Positions 1 to 8,126 of a DNA stretch of 14,412 nucleotides are shown here, piece after piece; the first letter of the stretch is position 1; each line of letters opens with the position of its first letter. The notes beneath the pieces were generated by a model. That model saw only the letters and a program-made list of their open reading frames with translations. It had not been told where the DNA came from and searched no databases. The stretch is from JAPKZH01 sp964537875 (lineage in GTDB: Bacteria > Acidobacteriota > Aminicenantia > Aminicenantales > UBA4085), in the NCBI GenBank assembly GCA_964537875.1, contig CAZIDN010000084.1:1-14412 (forward strand), written 5' to 3'. The position numbers and the translations under genes are program-made.

Positions 1-1881
1 TTCCGCCACCGCGAAGGAGGAAAAGGGCTGGTCAAGGCCGCCTTGGAGGGGACCAAGGAGATCGCCTTCGCCGCTTTGGCGGCGACGCTGGCAGTCGTGG
101 CGATCTTTGTCCCCGTCGTCTTTGTCAAGGGCATCATCGGACGGTTCTTCCTCCAATTCGGCATCACTCTTTGCCTGGCCGTTCTCCTGTCCTATGTCGA
201 GGCCGTGACCCTGGCCCCGGCCCGCTGTTCCCAATTTTTGAAAACATCCCGCGAGGGCCGGAGCCGTCTCGGGCTTGTCGTGGACAACAGCTTTCGTTGG
301 CTGGAAAGGACCTATTCCAAGGTCTTGGGCCGCAGCCTCCGGCGTCCCGGACTGATCCTTGTCCTGGGCGCTCTTCTATTCGCGGCCGCCCTGTTCGTCC
401 TGCGCCTTATGCCGAGCGAATTCGTTCCTTCCCAGGACCTGAGCCGGATGTCGATCCGTATCCAAACCGCCGTCGGTTCGGGTCTCCTGGAAACGGACAA
501 GCTGATGACAAAATGCGAAGGGATCGTCGCCGCGCGGCCCGAAGTCGAGCAGATGTTCACCTTTATCGGAGGCTTCGGAGGTGGGGTCAACTCGGGAAAT
601 ATGAACGTCACCTTGGTCCCTCCCCGCCAGCGCAAGCTAGCCCAAGCCCAAATCTCGGCCGAGCTGCGCAGGACCCTGAACTCTATCCCGGGCGTGCGGG
701 CGGTCATCCAGGACCTGTCCCAGCAGGGCTTTACGGCACAGCGGGGATTCCCGGTCGAGTTTTCGGTCCGGGGCTCGAACTGGGACCAGCTTATTTCTCT
801 GAGCCAGACCGTCATGGGCAAGCTCCGGGAAAGCGGAGTCGTCGTCGATTTGGACACGGACTACCAGCTGGGAATGCCGGAACTTCGGGTCACGCCCAAT
901 AGGGCCGTGGCGGCCGACCTGGGTGTATCCGTGGATGAAGTTGCGACCACCCTCAATGCCCTGGTCGGAGGCGTCCGCGTCGGCAAATACAGTTCGGGAG
1001 GACGTCGGATCGATGTCCGCCTGAAACTTCTAGCAAGCCAGAGGTCCCGGCCGGAAGACATCGCCAGGCTGCGGGTGCGGACACGGTCCGGAGAGCTTGT
1101 CCCGCTGTCCTCGCTGGTGACCTACGAGGAGCTGCCCGCGCTCCAAGCCATCACCCGCCGCGACCGGGAGCGGGCCATTACGGTCTACGCCAACGTCGCT
1201 CCCGGCCATGCCCAGGATGAAGCGATCAAGCTCGTCGAGAGCTTGGCCCGGGACCTGCCGGTCGGAAACCGCATCGTGCTCGGAGGGGCGAGTGTGGCCT
1301 TCCGCGAATCCATGAGCAGCTTGCTATTCGCCCTGTTCCTGGGGATCGCCATCGCCTATATGATCCTGGCCTCCCAGTTCAATTCTTATAAAGACCCCAT
1401 AACGATCATCACCATTCTTCCGCTGTCCATTGCCGGAGCCGTGTTTGCTCTCATGATCACCGGCCAGAGCCTGAACATCTTCAGCATGATTGGGCTTCTG
1501 CTCCTGATGGGCATCGTCAAGAAGAATTCCATCATCCTGGTTGATTACGCTAATAATTTCAAAGCCCAGGGGTTTGGGGCCAGGGAAGCGATGGAAAAAG
1601 CGGGGCCGATCCGGCTGAGGCCCATCCTGATGACGGCGACGGCGACGATGATGGCGGCCATCCCGCCGGCCCTCGGGATCGGGCCGGGGTCGGAGATCCG
1701 GATGCCCATGGCCATCGGCGTTATCGGCGGGCTGGTCCTGTCCACGGTGCTGAGCCTGGTCGTCGTCCCTTCCTTTTACGTTATCGCCGACAAGCTGTTC
1801 AAGAAAAAAATCAGGCCTGTGGATGTCCCGCATCCTGCGGTTGCCGAACATCCCCAGCCGACTTTTGGCTCTTCAAGCTGA
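1..1881 (+). CDS. RND multidrug efflux permease, HAE1/AcrB type, C-terminal part (5' partial)
   Basis: Inner-membrane proton-driven pump subunit of a tripartite efflux system, probably exporting amphiphilic compounds. The frame is open to the first base of the window, so the gene begins upstream; the first residues (RHREGGKGLVKAA) already match the stretch just after transmembrane helix 4 of AcrB-like pumps. About 626 residues of an expected 1030-1060 are present. Visible family marks are EGTKEIAFAALAATLAVVAIF (helices 5-6), the MPSEFVPSQD start of the second periplasmic half, and the helix-10 motif MGIVKKNSIILVDYAN, whose lysine corresponds to the proton-relay lysine of AcrB. The PGSEIRMPMAIGVIGG block before the last helix is also typical. 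The helix-4 aspartates lie outside the window. The tail after the last helix is short and polar. The adaptor and outer-membrane partners are not visible. HAE rather than heavy-metal type is inferred from the KKNSI motif. Confidence 0.93.
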   Translation, partial: FRHREGGKGLVKAALEGTKEIAFAALAATLAVVAIFVPVVFVKGIIGRFFLQFGITLCLAVLLSYVEAVTLAPARCSQFLKTSREGRSRLGLVVDNSFRWLERTYSKVLGRSLRRPGLILVLGALLFAAALFVLRLMPSEFVPSQDLSRMSIRIQTAVGSGLLETDKLMTKCEGIVAARPEVEQMFTFIGGFGGGVNSGNMNVTLVPPRQRKLAQAQISAELRRTLNSIPGVRAVIQDLSQQGFTAQRGFPVEFSVRGSNWDQLISLSQTVMGKLRESGVVVDLDTDYQLGMPELRVTPNRAVAADLGVSVDEVATTLNALVGGVRVGKYSSGGRRIDVRLKLLASQRSRPEDIARLRVRTRSGELVPLSSLVTYEELPALQAITRRDRERAITVYANVAPGHAQDEAIKLVESLARDLPVGNRIVLGGASVAFRESMSSLLFALFLGIAIAYMILASQFNSYKDPITIITILPLSIAGAVFALMITGQSLNIFSMIGLLLLMGIVKKNSIILVDYANNFKAQGFGAREAMEKAGPIRLRPILMTATATMMAAIPPALGIGPGSEIRMPMAIGVIGGLVLSTVLSLVVVPSFYVIADKLFKKKIRPVDVPHPAVAEHPQPTFGSSS

Positions 1882-1888
1882 GCCAAAA
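1863..1888. repeat. 9-bp inverted repeat straddling the RND stop codon
   Basis: TTTTGGCTC (1863-1871) and GAGCCAAAA (1880-1888) are perfect complements around an 8-base loop that contains most of the TGA stop codon. A weaker 8-bp inverted repeat (AAAATCAA / TTGATTTT) follows within 40 bases. Neither stem is followed by a clear T-run, so a role as transcription terminator is possible but not shown. Confidence 0.4.
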
Positions 1889-1948
1889 ATCAAGAGGGAC
1901 GGTCCATATTTTTGATTTTCTTTCATTTCGCGTGAGGAGAAATCGTCC

Positions 1949-2225
1949 GGGAAACGATCCGGAAACGGCTTCGCTCCCCAACCAGGTTTTTAACGAGCGG
2001 TTCGCCGTGGTTTGCCATGGGGAACCGCTCGTAGAGGGATCCAAGGGGGAGCCGCCCCCTTGGTCGCAGGGTGGGGTTTCCTGCCCCGCCCGAGAAAGGG
2101 AGGCAGGGCGACCGGGTCTTCCCGGTGCCCGTTGGAAGGGGGAAACGCGAAGCGGGTTCCCCCTCCAAATTGACGCCGTTCCCGAGCCCTCTATGGTCGC
2201 TTCAGCCGTCTCCGGATCGTTTCCC
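1949..2225 (-). repeat. Hairpin-rich intergenic repeat element, copy 1
   Basis: Non-coding element filling the gap between two convergent genes. Its ends are an inverted repeat of 22 bp with one mismatch: 1949-1970 (GGGAAACGATCCGG...) against 2204-2225 (...CCGGATCGTTTCCC). Inside, read on the - strand, are stems in this order: A 2168-2132 (TTGGAGGGGG.../...CCCCCTTCCAA); B 2130-2106 (GGGC-ACCGGG-AAGA-CCCGGT-C-GCCC); an extra G-rich stem 2090-2070; C 2063-2041 (CCAAGGGGG / CCCCCTTGG, perfect); and D 2032-1993 (11 bp, perfect). Stems A, B and C recur in the same order, on the + strand, at 13937-14051. Open frames across this stretch are low-complexity and follow the palindromes, so I do not call them genes. 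The remaining bases of the gap, 1889-1948 and 2226-2261, show nothing recognisable. Confidence 0.8.
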
Positions 2226-2261
2226 TTTTCTACCGACACGGAATGGAAGAGAATCCTTTTT

Positions 2262-5200
2262 TTAGTGTTGATTTTTTGCAACAAACCAATGATAGAGAGA
2301 GGGCAAGACCAAGAGCGTCAATAGTGTCGAGGTGAAGAGGCCGCCGACCACGACAACGGCCAGGGGACGCTGGACCTCAGACCCCGGCCCGGACGCGAAC
2401 AGCATGGGGATCAGGCTGAAGATCGTAATCGAGGCGGTCATCAGGACGGGCCTGAGCCGGTGTTCGCACCCCTTGAGGACCGCCTCTTTGACGCTCAGCC
2501 CCTCCTCGCGGATCTGGTTGATGTAAGAAACGAGGACGACGCCGTTCAGCACGGCGATCCCGAACAGGGCGATGAAGCCGACCGAGGCCGGGACGGACAG
2601 GTAAAGGCCGGCCAAAAACAACGAGAGAACACCCCCGATCAAGGCGAAGGGCAGGTTCAGGATGACGAGGGCCGCCAGCCGTAAAGAGCTGAACGTTAAA
2701 AACAGCAGGAAAAAGATCAGCCCGACCGTCGCGGGGACGATAATCATCAGCCGCTTCATCGCCCGCTGCTGGTTTTCGAACTGGCCGCCCCAGGTGAGGA
2801 AATAGCCTGGCTGGAGCTTCATATTTTTCTGGATCCGGCTCTTGGCCTCGGCGACAAAGCCGCCCATGTCCCTTCCCGAGATATTGCATTCGACGCCGAT
2901 CCTCCGCTGGCCGGATTCCCGGCTGATCTGGACGGGCCCTTCCGACGAGTAAATGTCCGTCAGTTGGTTCAGAGGGATTTTCCGGCCCTGGGGCGAAACG
3001 ACAAGGACGTTTCCGATGGCCTCCGGCGAATTCCTTTTTTCTTCCGGAAACCTCAGCACGACGTCGAAATATTTTTCCCCTTCGAAAAGCTGGGTGACGG
3101 ACTTCCCGCCGACGGCCGTCTCGACCATGGACTGGACATCATCGACGTTGATCCCGAAGCGCGAGATCCTGGCCCGGTCGATCTTAATGGAAATATAGGG
3201 CTGACCGGCGATGCTCTCTACGACCAAGTCCCTGGTGCCGCGGATCTTCGCCAGGATCCCGGCGATCTCATCCGCTGTGCTCTTGAGCGTCTCCAGGTCT
3301 TCTCCGAAAAGCTTGATGATGAGCTGGGCCTTGGTTCCCGCCACAAGCTCATCGATCCGGCAGGCGATGGGCTGGCTGAACGAAAAAGCCATCCCGGGAA
3401 TCGAGGAAACGGCCTGGCGCATCTTGTTCGTCAGCTCTTCCCGTGTTTTCGCATTTTTCCACTCGGAGCGCGGCTTGAGCATCCCGACGTAGCCGGTTTT
3501 TTCCACACCCCTGGCTTCAATGGCGATGCCGGTCTGGCCGGTTTTGCCGACGATCGTCTGGAGCTCCTCGAACTCCATAAGCTTCTGCGCGACCTTTTTG
3601 GACATCTCCAGCGATTCCTGGAGCGATATGCCGGGGAGGAATTGGATGTCCATATCGAAAGCCCCCTCGTCCATGATCGGCATAAACTCGGTCCCCAGCC
3701 TGGGGATGAGACAGAGCGACCCTGCCAGCAGGGCGGCCGCCATGAGGAGGACGATCGTCTTGTGCCTCAGGCTCCAGCGCAGGACGGGGAGATAGAGGCT
3801 TTTTGCGCCCCGGACAAGGAGGCTGGCCTTTTCTTTCTTGGCTTTGAGGAAGAGGAGGCAAAAGACGGGGATGACCAGGATGGAGAGGATGAGCGATGCG
3901 AAAAGGGCAATGGCCACCGTGAAGGCCAGGGGCGAAAACATCTTGCCTTCGATGCCCTGGAGGGTCATGATCGGGATGAACGTCAGGGCGATGATGAGTT
4001 CGCCGAAGATACTGGGCTTGCGGACCTCGAGCACGGATTTGAAGACCGTGGATAATTTCGTTGCCCCCGCCGGGATTTCCGAAAGGTGACGCTGGACGTT
4101 CTCCACCTGGATGATCGTGGCGTCGATGATCATGCCGATCGAGATGGCCAGCCCGCCCAGGGACATCAGGTTGGCCGAGAGCCCGGACTGCCGCATGATG
4201 ATGAATGTGAAAAGCGCGGAAAGGGGAAGAGCCAGGATGACGATGAAGGCGCCCCGAAAGCTCCTCAGAAAAAGATAGAGGACAAAGACGACGAAGAGCG
4301 CGCCGATGATCAGGGCTTCGGTCACGGTGTGGACGCTGTTCCTGACGATATCCGACCTTTTATAGTAGGGCTTGATCTTGATGCCGGCGGGCAGGATGCT
4401 GCCGGCGTTAATCTCATCAACCCGCTCTTCGACAAGCTTGACGACTTCCCGGCTGTTGCTGCCCCGGAGCATCATCACGACGCCGCCGACCGTTTCGCCG
4501 TAGCCGTCTTTGATCGACGCGCCCTGGCGAACGGCCTGCCCGACCTGGACTCCGGCGACGTCCCGGATGATGACGGGAACGCCATTCTCGGATCTCAAGA
4601 CGATATTGCGGATGTCCTCCTCGGTCTGCAAAAGCCCGATGCCCCGGATCAAGTACTGTTGGGAGTAACTCTGGAGGACGTTGCCGCCGACATTCACGTT
4701 GTTGCGCTTCAGAGCGTCCGCCACGTCGCCGAGGGAGACATCGAATTTCTGCAGTTGACCGGGATCGACGACGACTTGATATTGCTTGATGTATCCCCCG
4801 AACGAATTGACCTCGTTCACGTTGGGGATGGACTTGAGGATCGGGCTCAACACCCAGTCCTGGATCGTCCGGAGCTCGGTCAAATAGCGGATTTTTTCCT
4901 TTTCGTCCTGAGGCTCGAGACCTTCCAGGGTATACTGGTAAATTTCCCCCATGGCCGTGGCCACGGGTCCCATAGAAATGCTGACGCCCTCCGGTACCTT
5001 TTCCTTGGCTTCGGTCAGCCGTTCGAGCACGAGCTGCCGGGCGAAATAGATGTCCACGCCGTCTTCAAAAACGACGGTGACCACCGAGAGCCCGAACTTT
5101 GAGACGGACCGCAGCTGGTTCAGCCGGGGAAGCCCGCGCATGGCCATTTCGATGGGGTAGGTGACGAATTTTTCCACTTCGAGCGGCGATAGACCCTGGG

Positions 5201-5357
5201 CCGTCGAGAGGACCTCGACCTGGATGTTGGTGACGTCCGGAAAGGCGTCGATGGGGAGCTTCAGGAAGGAATAAACGCCCAGGCCCACCAGGAGGAGGAC
5301 GCAGATGACGATGAGCAGACGTTGCTTCAGAGTGAAGGAAATGATGTTTTCGATCAC
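2262..5357 (-). CDS. Heavy-metal-type RND efflux permease, CusA/CzcA family
   Basis: Inner-membrane pump of a tripartite cation efflux system (HME-RND), predicted to export metal ions to the outside through the adaptor and outer-membrane factor encoded just upstream. Its 1031 residues are full length. The N-terminus MIENIISFTLKQR, LPIDAFPDVTN (35-45), IDELVAGTKAQLIIKLFGEDL, and RPVLMTASITIFSLIPML before PGSEVQRPLA are all typical. The helix-4 motif around D412 is S406-I-G-M-I-I-D-A-T-I-I-Q-V-E-N420; the first Asp of the CzcA DFG-x3-D motif is Ser, so it looks more like CusA there. However, the three Cu/Ag-binding methionines of E. coli CusA appear replaced by Asp, Lys and Glu by eye alignment, so the substrate cannot be named. 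GTG is the start: it overlaps the adaptor's TGA by four bases (GTGA), implying translational coupling. It is the last gene of the operon; no clear terminator follows. Confidence 0.93.
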   Translation of the reverse strand: MIENIISFTLKQRLLIVICVLLLVGLGVYSFLKLPIDAFPDVTNIQVEVLSTAQGLSPLEVEKFVTYPIEMAMRGLPRLNQLRSVSKFGLSVVTVVFEDGVDIYFARQLVLERLTEAKEKVPEGVSISMGPVATAMGEIYQYTLEGLEPQDEKEKIRYLTELRTIQDWVLSPILKSIPNVNEVNSFGGYIKQYQVVVDPGQLQKFDVSLGDVADALKRNNVNVGGNVLQSYSQQYLIRGIGLLQTEEDIRNIVLRSENGVPVIIRDVAGVQVGQAVRQGASIKDGYGETVGGVVMMLRGSNSREVVKLVEERVDEINAGSILPAGIKIKPYYKRSDIVRNSVHTVTEALIIGALFVVFVLYLFLRSFRGAFIVILALPLSALFTFIIMRQSGLSANLMSLGGLAISIGMIIDATIIQVENVQRHLSEIPAGATKLSTVFKSVLEVRKPSIFGELIIALTFIPIMTLQGIEGKMFSPLAFTVAIALFASLILSILVIPVFCLLFLKAKKEKASLLVRGAKSLYLPVLRWSLRHKTIVLLMAAALLAGSLCLIPRLGTEFMPIMDEGAFDMDIQFLPGISLQESLEMSKKVAQKLMEFEELQTIVGKTGQTGIAIEARGVEKTGYVGMLKPRSEWKNAKTREELTNKMRQAVSSIPGMAFSFSQPIACRIDELVAGTKAQLIIKLFGEDLETLKSTADEIAGILAKIRGTRDLVVESIAGQPYISIKIDRARISRFGINVDDVQSMVETAVGGKSVTQLFEGEKYFDVVLRFPEEKRNSPEAIGNVLVVSPQGRKIPLNQLTDIYSSEGPVQISRESGQRRIGVECNISGRDMGGFVAEAKSRIQKNMKLQPGYFLTWGGQFENQQRAMKRLMIIVPATVGLIFFLLFLTFSSLRLAALVILNLPFALIGGVLSLFLAGLYLSVPASVGFIALFGIAVLNGVVLVSYINQIREEGLSVKEAVLKGCEHRLRPVLMTASITIFSLIPMLFASGPGSEVQRPLAVVVVGGLFTSTLLTLLVLPSLYHWFVAKNQH

Positions 5358-6472
5358 GGCTTTTCTTCTCCCAGGCTTTTCTTCAACATCTCGGATTTGA
5401 GAAGGAAGCTCCCGCCGGTGACGACGCTCTCCCCTTCTTTCAGGCCGCCCGTAATTTCCACAAGGCCGTCCGATGCTCTCCCCGTCGTCACTTCCCTGAG
5501 GGAAAATATATTTTCTCCTGTGCGGATAAAGACGACTTTTTTATTCTCATGATCCTGGACGGCGGCTCCGGGAATAAAGAGGGCTTTCCGTTCGACCGGC
5601 GAAATGATGTCCGCCTCGATATACATCCCGGGCTTGAGTTTCCCCGGCAGGTTGGAGACCTCGACCCGCCCTTCGATCGTGCGCGTCTTTTCGTCGACCA
5701 CGTCTCCGACAAGGAGAAGGCTGCCGCGGAATTCCTCCCCGGGAAGAGCGCCGACGCGGATGATGACGCTCGACCCGGGCCGGACCAACGACAGGTCTTT
5801 CTCGTAGATGTGGACGCAGGCCCAGAGCGACGAGAGGTCGGCGATTTTGAAAAGGCTTCCGCCGAGCTCCACATAATCGCCGGCGACGGCCGAGCCTTCG
5901 ATGATGCTTCCGGAAAAAGGCGCCCGGACGGCGAGAAGCGGCCGGATCGTACGGGCCCTTTCGATCTCCGCCAGTTCTTCGTCCGCGACATTGAGCAGAG
6001 TGAGCTTGCGCTTCACGGATTCGAAAAGGGCGCGGGCGGTGGCCTGCTCTCCGTCGTCTCCCTTGAGCCTCTTCCAGCGCTCCGAAGCCTGGACGAGTTC
6101 CGCCTGCAGCGAAAGAAAGTCGGGGCTGTAGAGGTTGAGGAGCGGCTGCCCCTGCTTCACCTTGTCTCCGGGGAAAGCCAGAATGTCTTCGATGCGTCCC
6201 GAGGCGCGGGAGGTGATGTGGGCATATTTCTTGGCATTGAATTGGATGTCCCCGACGACCCTTATTTTTTGAGCCGCCGGCCTGAACTGGACGGGCTCGA
6301 CCTTGATGCCGGCCGTCTTTAACGCTTCCGCCGTGAGCGTCACGGTATTCGGGGCCGCTTCTTCGCTCGCCGCCGATTCGGCATCGCCGGTGCCGGTGTT
6401 TTTACAGCTTTGAAAAACCAGGGCGAAGATCATGACGGTCAAAACCGGAATGAAGATTTTTATCTTTTTCAT
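5354..6472 (-). CDS. RND efflux periplasmic adaptor (membrane fusion protein), CusB/HlyD family
   Basis: Bridges the inner-membrane pump and the outer-membrane factor across the periplasm. It has 372 residues, the usual size. The N-terminus MKKIKIFIPVLTVMIFALVFQSC23 followed by KNTGTGDAES looks like a lipoprotein signal with C23 as the lipidated cysteine, although F at -3 is not the ideal lipobox residue. The lipoyl/barrel-sandwich half (about 82-125, AHITSRASGRIEDILAFPGDKV), an alpha-hairpin (about 120-170), the second lipoyl half (RAPFSGSIIEGSAVAGDYV) and the beta-barrel and membrane-proximal domains (WACVHIYEKDLSLVRPG onward) come in canonical order. No Met-rich or heavy-metal-binding N-terminal domain is present, unlike some CusB proteins. 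An AGGAG ribosome site lies just upstream of the ATG. The gene is 11 bases from the TolC-like gene and overlaps the pump gene by four bases. Confidence 0.92.
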   Translation of the reverse strand: MKKIKIFIPVLTVMIFALVFQSCKNTGTGDAESAASEEAAPNTVTLTAEALKTAGIKVEPVQFRPAAQKIRVVGDIQFNAKKYAHITSRASGRIEDILAFPGDKVKQGQPLLNLYSPDFLSLQAELVQASERWKRLKGDDGEQATARALFESVKRKLTLLNVADEELAEIERARTIRPLLAVRAPFSGSIIEGSAVAGDYVELGGSLFKIADLSSLWACVHIYEKDLSLVRPGSSVIIRVGALPGEEFRGSLLLVGDVVDEKTRTIEGRVEVSNLPGKLKPGMYIEADIISPVERKALFIPGAAVQDHENKKVVFIRTGENIFSLREVTTGRASDGLVEITGGLKEGESVVTGGSFLLKSEMLKKSLGEEKP

Positions 6473-6483
6473 TTTCTCCTCCG

Positions 6484-7719
6484 CTATTCCCTTTCTTCGC
6501 CGGCGATTTCCAGGTCGGCCAAAGAAACAAGATATAGGTAGAGGGCCCTTAAATGTTCCACCTTGGTTGTGGTATAGGTCCTGTAGAGGTCGAGAAGACT
6601 GAAGGGCTCCATCTTTCCGTACTGGTAATATTCGATGCTGATCTTGAGCTCATCCTCCATTTCACCCAGGAGTTTTTGCTCGAAAACCTTGACCTGTTCC
6701 TCTGCCGTCTTGACGGACGCATAGGCGGCATCGATCCGGGCCAGGATTCTCCTCTGCCGGGCTCCCGACTCAATCCGGCTGATATCCCTGTCGGCCTCGG
6801 CTTCCAGGAGCTCTCCTTTTTGCTTTTTCCACCAGTACAAGGGCACGGAAAAGCTGAGGGCGAACCCCCAAGCCCCGCCTCTCAAGCTCGGGGAAAAAAG
6901 CCCAAGGGAAAAATCCGGCAGACGATTCATGTTCGCCAGCTTCAGGCCTGCTTCGGCCTGATCGAGTCTCAAGCCCATGATTTTCAAGGCCGGCCTGGAT
7001 GACAACGCCGCGTCTTTGAACTGAGGAAGGCTTTTATCAAAAGAGACATAGGCGATGTCCGTGAGCAGGTTCAGGGGCTCGTCCCCATTCCTACCGAGGA
7101 GCAGGTTCAGTTCGGCGCTGTTCTCCGTCCAGGCTTTTCGTTCCTCAAGGACCTGGTTCTGAAGCCTGGCCTTTTCCACTTTGGCCCTGAGGACGTCGCT
7201 GTAAGCGGCCGCCCCGGCCTGATAACGGATGGTGATGGTCTCGATCAGCTGGTCGAGAAGAGAGGACGTTTTTTCCAGGGCCGCGATCGTCCGCTCCGTG
7301 AGCTTGGCTTTGTAGTAGGCCCTTTTGACTCTGACCCGGATGATCATCCGGGTCTGTTCGAGGTCCAAAGAGGCGATGTCCTCTCCATATTTCCCGATTT
7401 TCCTCCGGAGCGACCGTTTTCCAGGAAATTCGAGGTTCTGCTGGATGCCGAAACTGATCTCTCTCTCCCCGGAGGCGGCCTTGCCTGTTTTGCTGAAGGC
7501 GATGCCCTCTTCGCTGAACGCGATTTCAGGGTCGGGGATGGCTTCCATTTGCAGCCGTTTGCCCTGGGATCGGGCGAGCTCCTTCTCGACGGCCGCGATA
7601 TCGGGATTTTGCTTGAGGGCCATGCTCACAGCCCGCTCCAAGGTCAGGCCGTCCTGGCCCAATACGACCGGGAGAGCATACGCGCTTAAAAGAAGAATAA
7701 AAAATAGGATTCTTTTCAC
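6484..7719 (-). CDS. TolC/CusC-like outer-membrane efflux protein
   Basis: Outer-membrane channel of the tripartite metal efflux system. It has 411 residues. A signal peptide (about 1-21, KRILFFILLLSAYALPVVLG) is followed by two OEP repeats: the first begins LTLERAVSMALKQNPDIAAVEKEL and the second about residue 230 (SRPALKIMGLRLDQAEAGLKLANMNRLPDFSLG). Long amphipathic helices and SFSVPLYWWKKQKGELLEAEA fit the CusC/CzcC type. I take GTG as the start. A GGAGG ribosome site (7726-7730) sits six bases before it, while an ATG two bases upstream is out of frame and meets a stop at once. The gene lies 52 bases after the small His/Cys-rich gene and 11 bases before the adaptor gene on the same strand, so it is probably the second gene of a four-gene operon. 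Confidence 0.92.
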   Translation of the reverse strand: MKRILFFILLLSAYALPVVLGQDGLTLERAVSMALKQNPDIAAVEKELARSQGKRLQMEAIPDPEIAFSEEGIAFSKTGKAASGEREISFGIQQNLEFPGKRSLRRKIGKYGEDIASLDLEQTRMIIRVRVKRAYYKAKLTERTIAALEKTSSLLDQLIETITIRYQAGAAAYSDVLRAKVEKARLQNQVLEERKAWTENSAELNLLLGRNGDEPLNLLTDIAYVSFDKSLPQFKDAALSSRPALKIMGLRLDQAEAGLKLANMNRLPDFSLGLFSPSLRGGAWGFALSFSVPLYWWKKQKGELLEAEADRDISRIESGARQRRILARIDAAYASVKTAEEQVKVFEQKLLGEMEDELKISIEYYQYGKMEPFSLLDLYRTYTTTKVEHLRALYLYLVSLADLEIAGEERE

Positions 7720-7725
7720 ATCGAA

Positions 7726-7730
7726 CCTCC
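7726..7730 (-). promoter_or_regulatory. Ribosome binding site of the TolC-like gene
   Basis: GGAGG on the - strand, six bases from the GTG at 7719-7717. It decides for GTG over the overlapping out-of-frame ATG (7721-7719), which is followed directly by TGA. Confidence 0.7.
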
Positions 7731-7771
7731 ATACAAAGACACCGGGAAGAAGGGGTGGATGAGAGAGGTTT

Positions 7772-8059
7772 TCAGGAAAGAAGATCGGGGGGATGGAAAA
7801 TATTGTTTATGAACTCATCATGATGGATTTTTTCGTCGGGGGAAGGCAGGTACGTTCGGGGCGGCAGACTGCCAAAAAAAGAGCCGGCTTCAAAAGACTC
7901 TGGATGGTCATAGAAGGAATGAAGAGGGCTGCAGAGCTCGTGGAGGTGATCGTTGCAGAAATAATCATGACAGATAACGGTTGTGCAGAAGAGAACGATC
8001 AGGAAAAGAAAAAGCAGGGACCGGGACGGCTTCCGGCCGGCAGGCTTGACGACGATCAT
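7772..8059 (-). CDS. Small exported His/Cys-rich protein, putative metal-binding head of the efflux operon
   Basis: I do not recognise a named family. It has 95 residues, with one hydrophobic N-terminal segment (15-29) after a basic start, acting as a signal peptide or membrane anchor. Directly after it comes a dense ligand pattern: C30-H31-x3-C35-x2-H38-x-H40-x2-C43-x3-H47-x4-H52, with further H79-H80 and H89 near the C-terminus. Such spacing suggests a periplasmic metal-binding protein. By position (small, exported, first gene before a czcCBA/cusCBA-like set) it resembles CzcI-type proteins; that is an analogy, not shown homology. The reading is supported by a consensus promoter on the same strand 31-40 bases upstream. 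No good Shine-Dalgarno sequence precedes the ATG. A 112-codon frame on the opposite strand covers the same region, but it lacks a promoter and has no sensible composition. Confidence 0.68.
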   Translation of the reverse strand: MIVVKPAGRKPSRSLLFLFLIVLFCTTVICHDYFCNDHLHELCSPLHSFYDHPESFEAGSFFGSLPPRTYLPSPDEKIHHDEFINNIFHPPDLLS

Positions 8060-8097
8060 GATAACTACTTATTTTTCAATGAATTAGTAACAGAGAT

Positions 8098-8126
8098 ATT
8101 GTATTGTCCTGATCCGGATTTGTCAA
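8098..8126 (-). promoter_or_regulatory. Sigma-70 promoter of the metal efflux operon
   Basis: On the - strand, TTGACA (8126-8121, perfect -35) and TACAAT (8103-8098, five of six -10 bases) are separated by exactly 17 bp. The expected start point is near 8091, giving a leader of about 30 bases before the ATG of the His/Cys-rich gene. It interleaves with the promoter on the other strand. Confidence 0.75.

Noticed and set aside
43..45. TTG as the start of the first RND gene
   Set aside because: The frame is open to base 1 and the residues before the TTG match the family, so the gene is truncated by the window.
1932..2324. Open frame of 130 codons on + (and 157 codons on -, 1811-2284) in the gap between the two pump genes
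   Set aside because: They run across the palindromic repeat; the translations are Pro/Gly/Arg-rich with no domain, and no ribosome site or promoter fits.
2964..5102. Long + strand open frames (363 and 338 codons) opposite the CusA-like gene
   Set aside because: They are antisense shadows of a high-GC gene with complete family signatures; the peptides are Asp/Gly/His-rich and unlike any protein I know.
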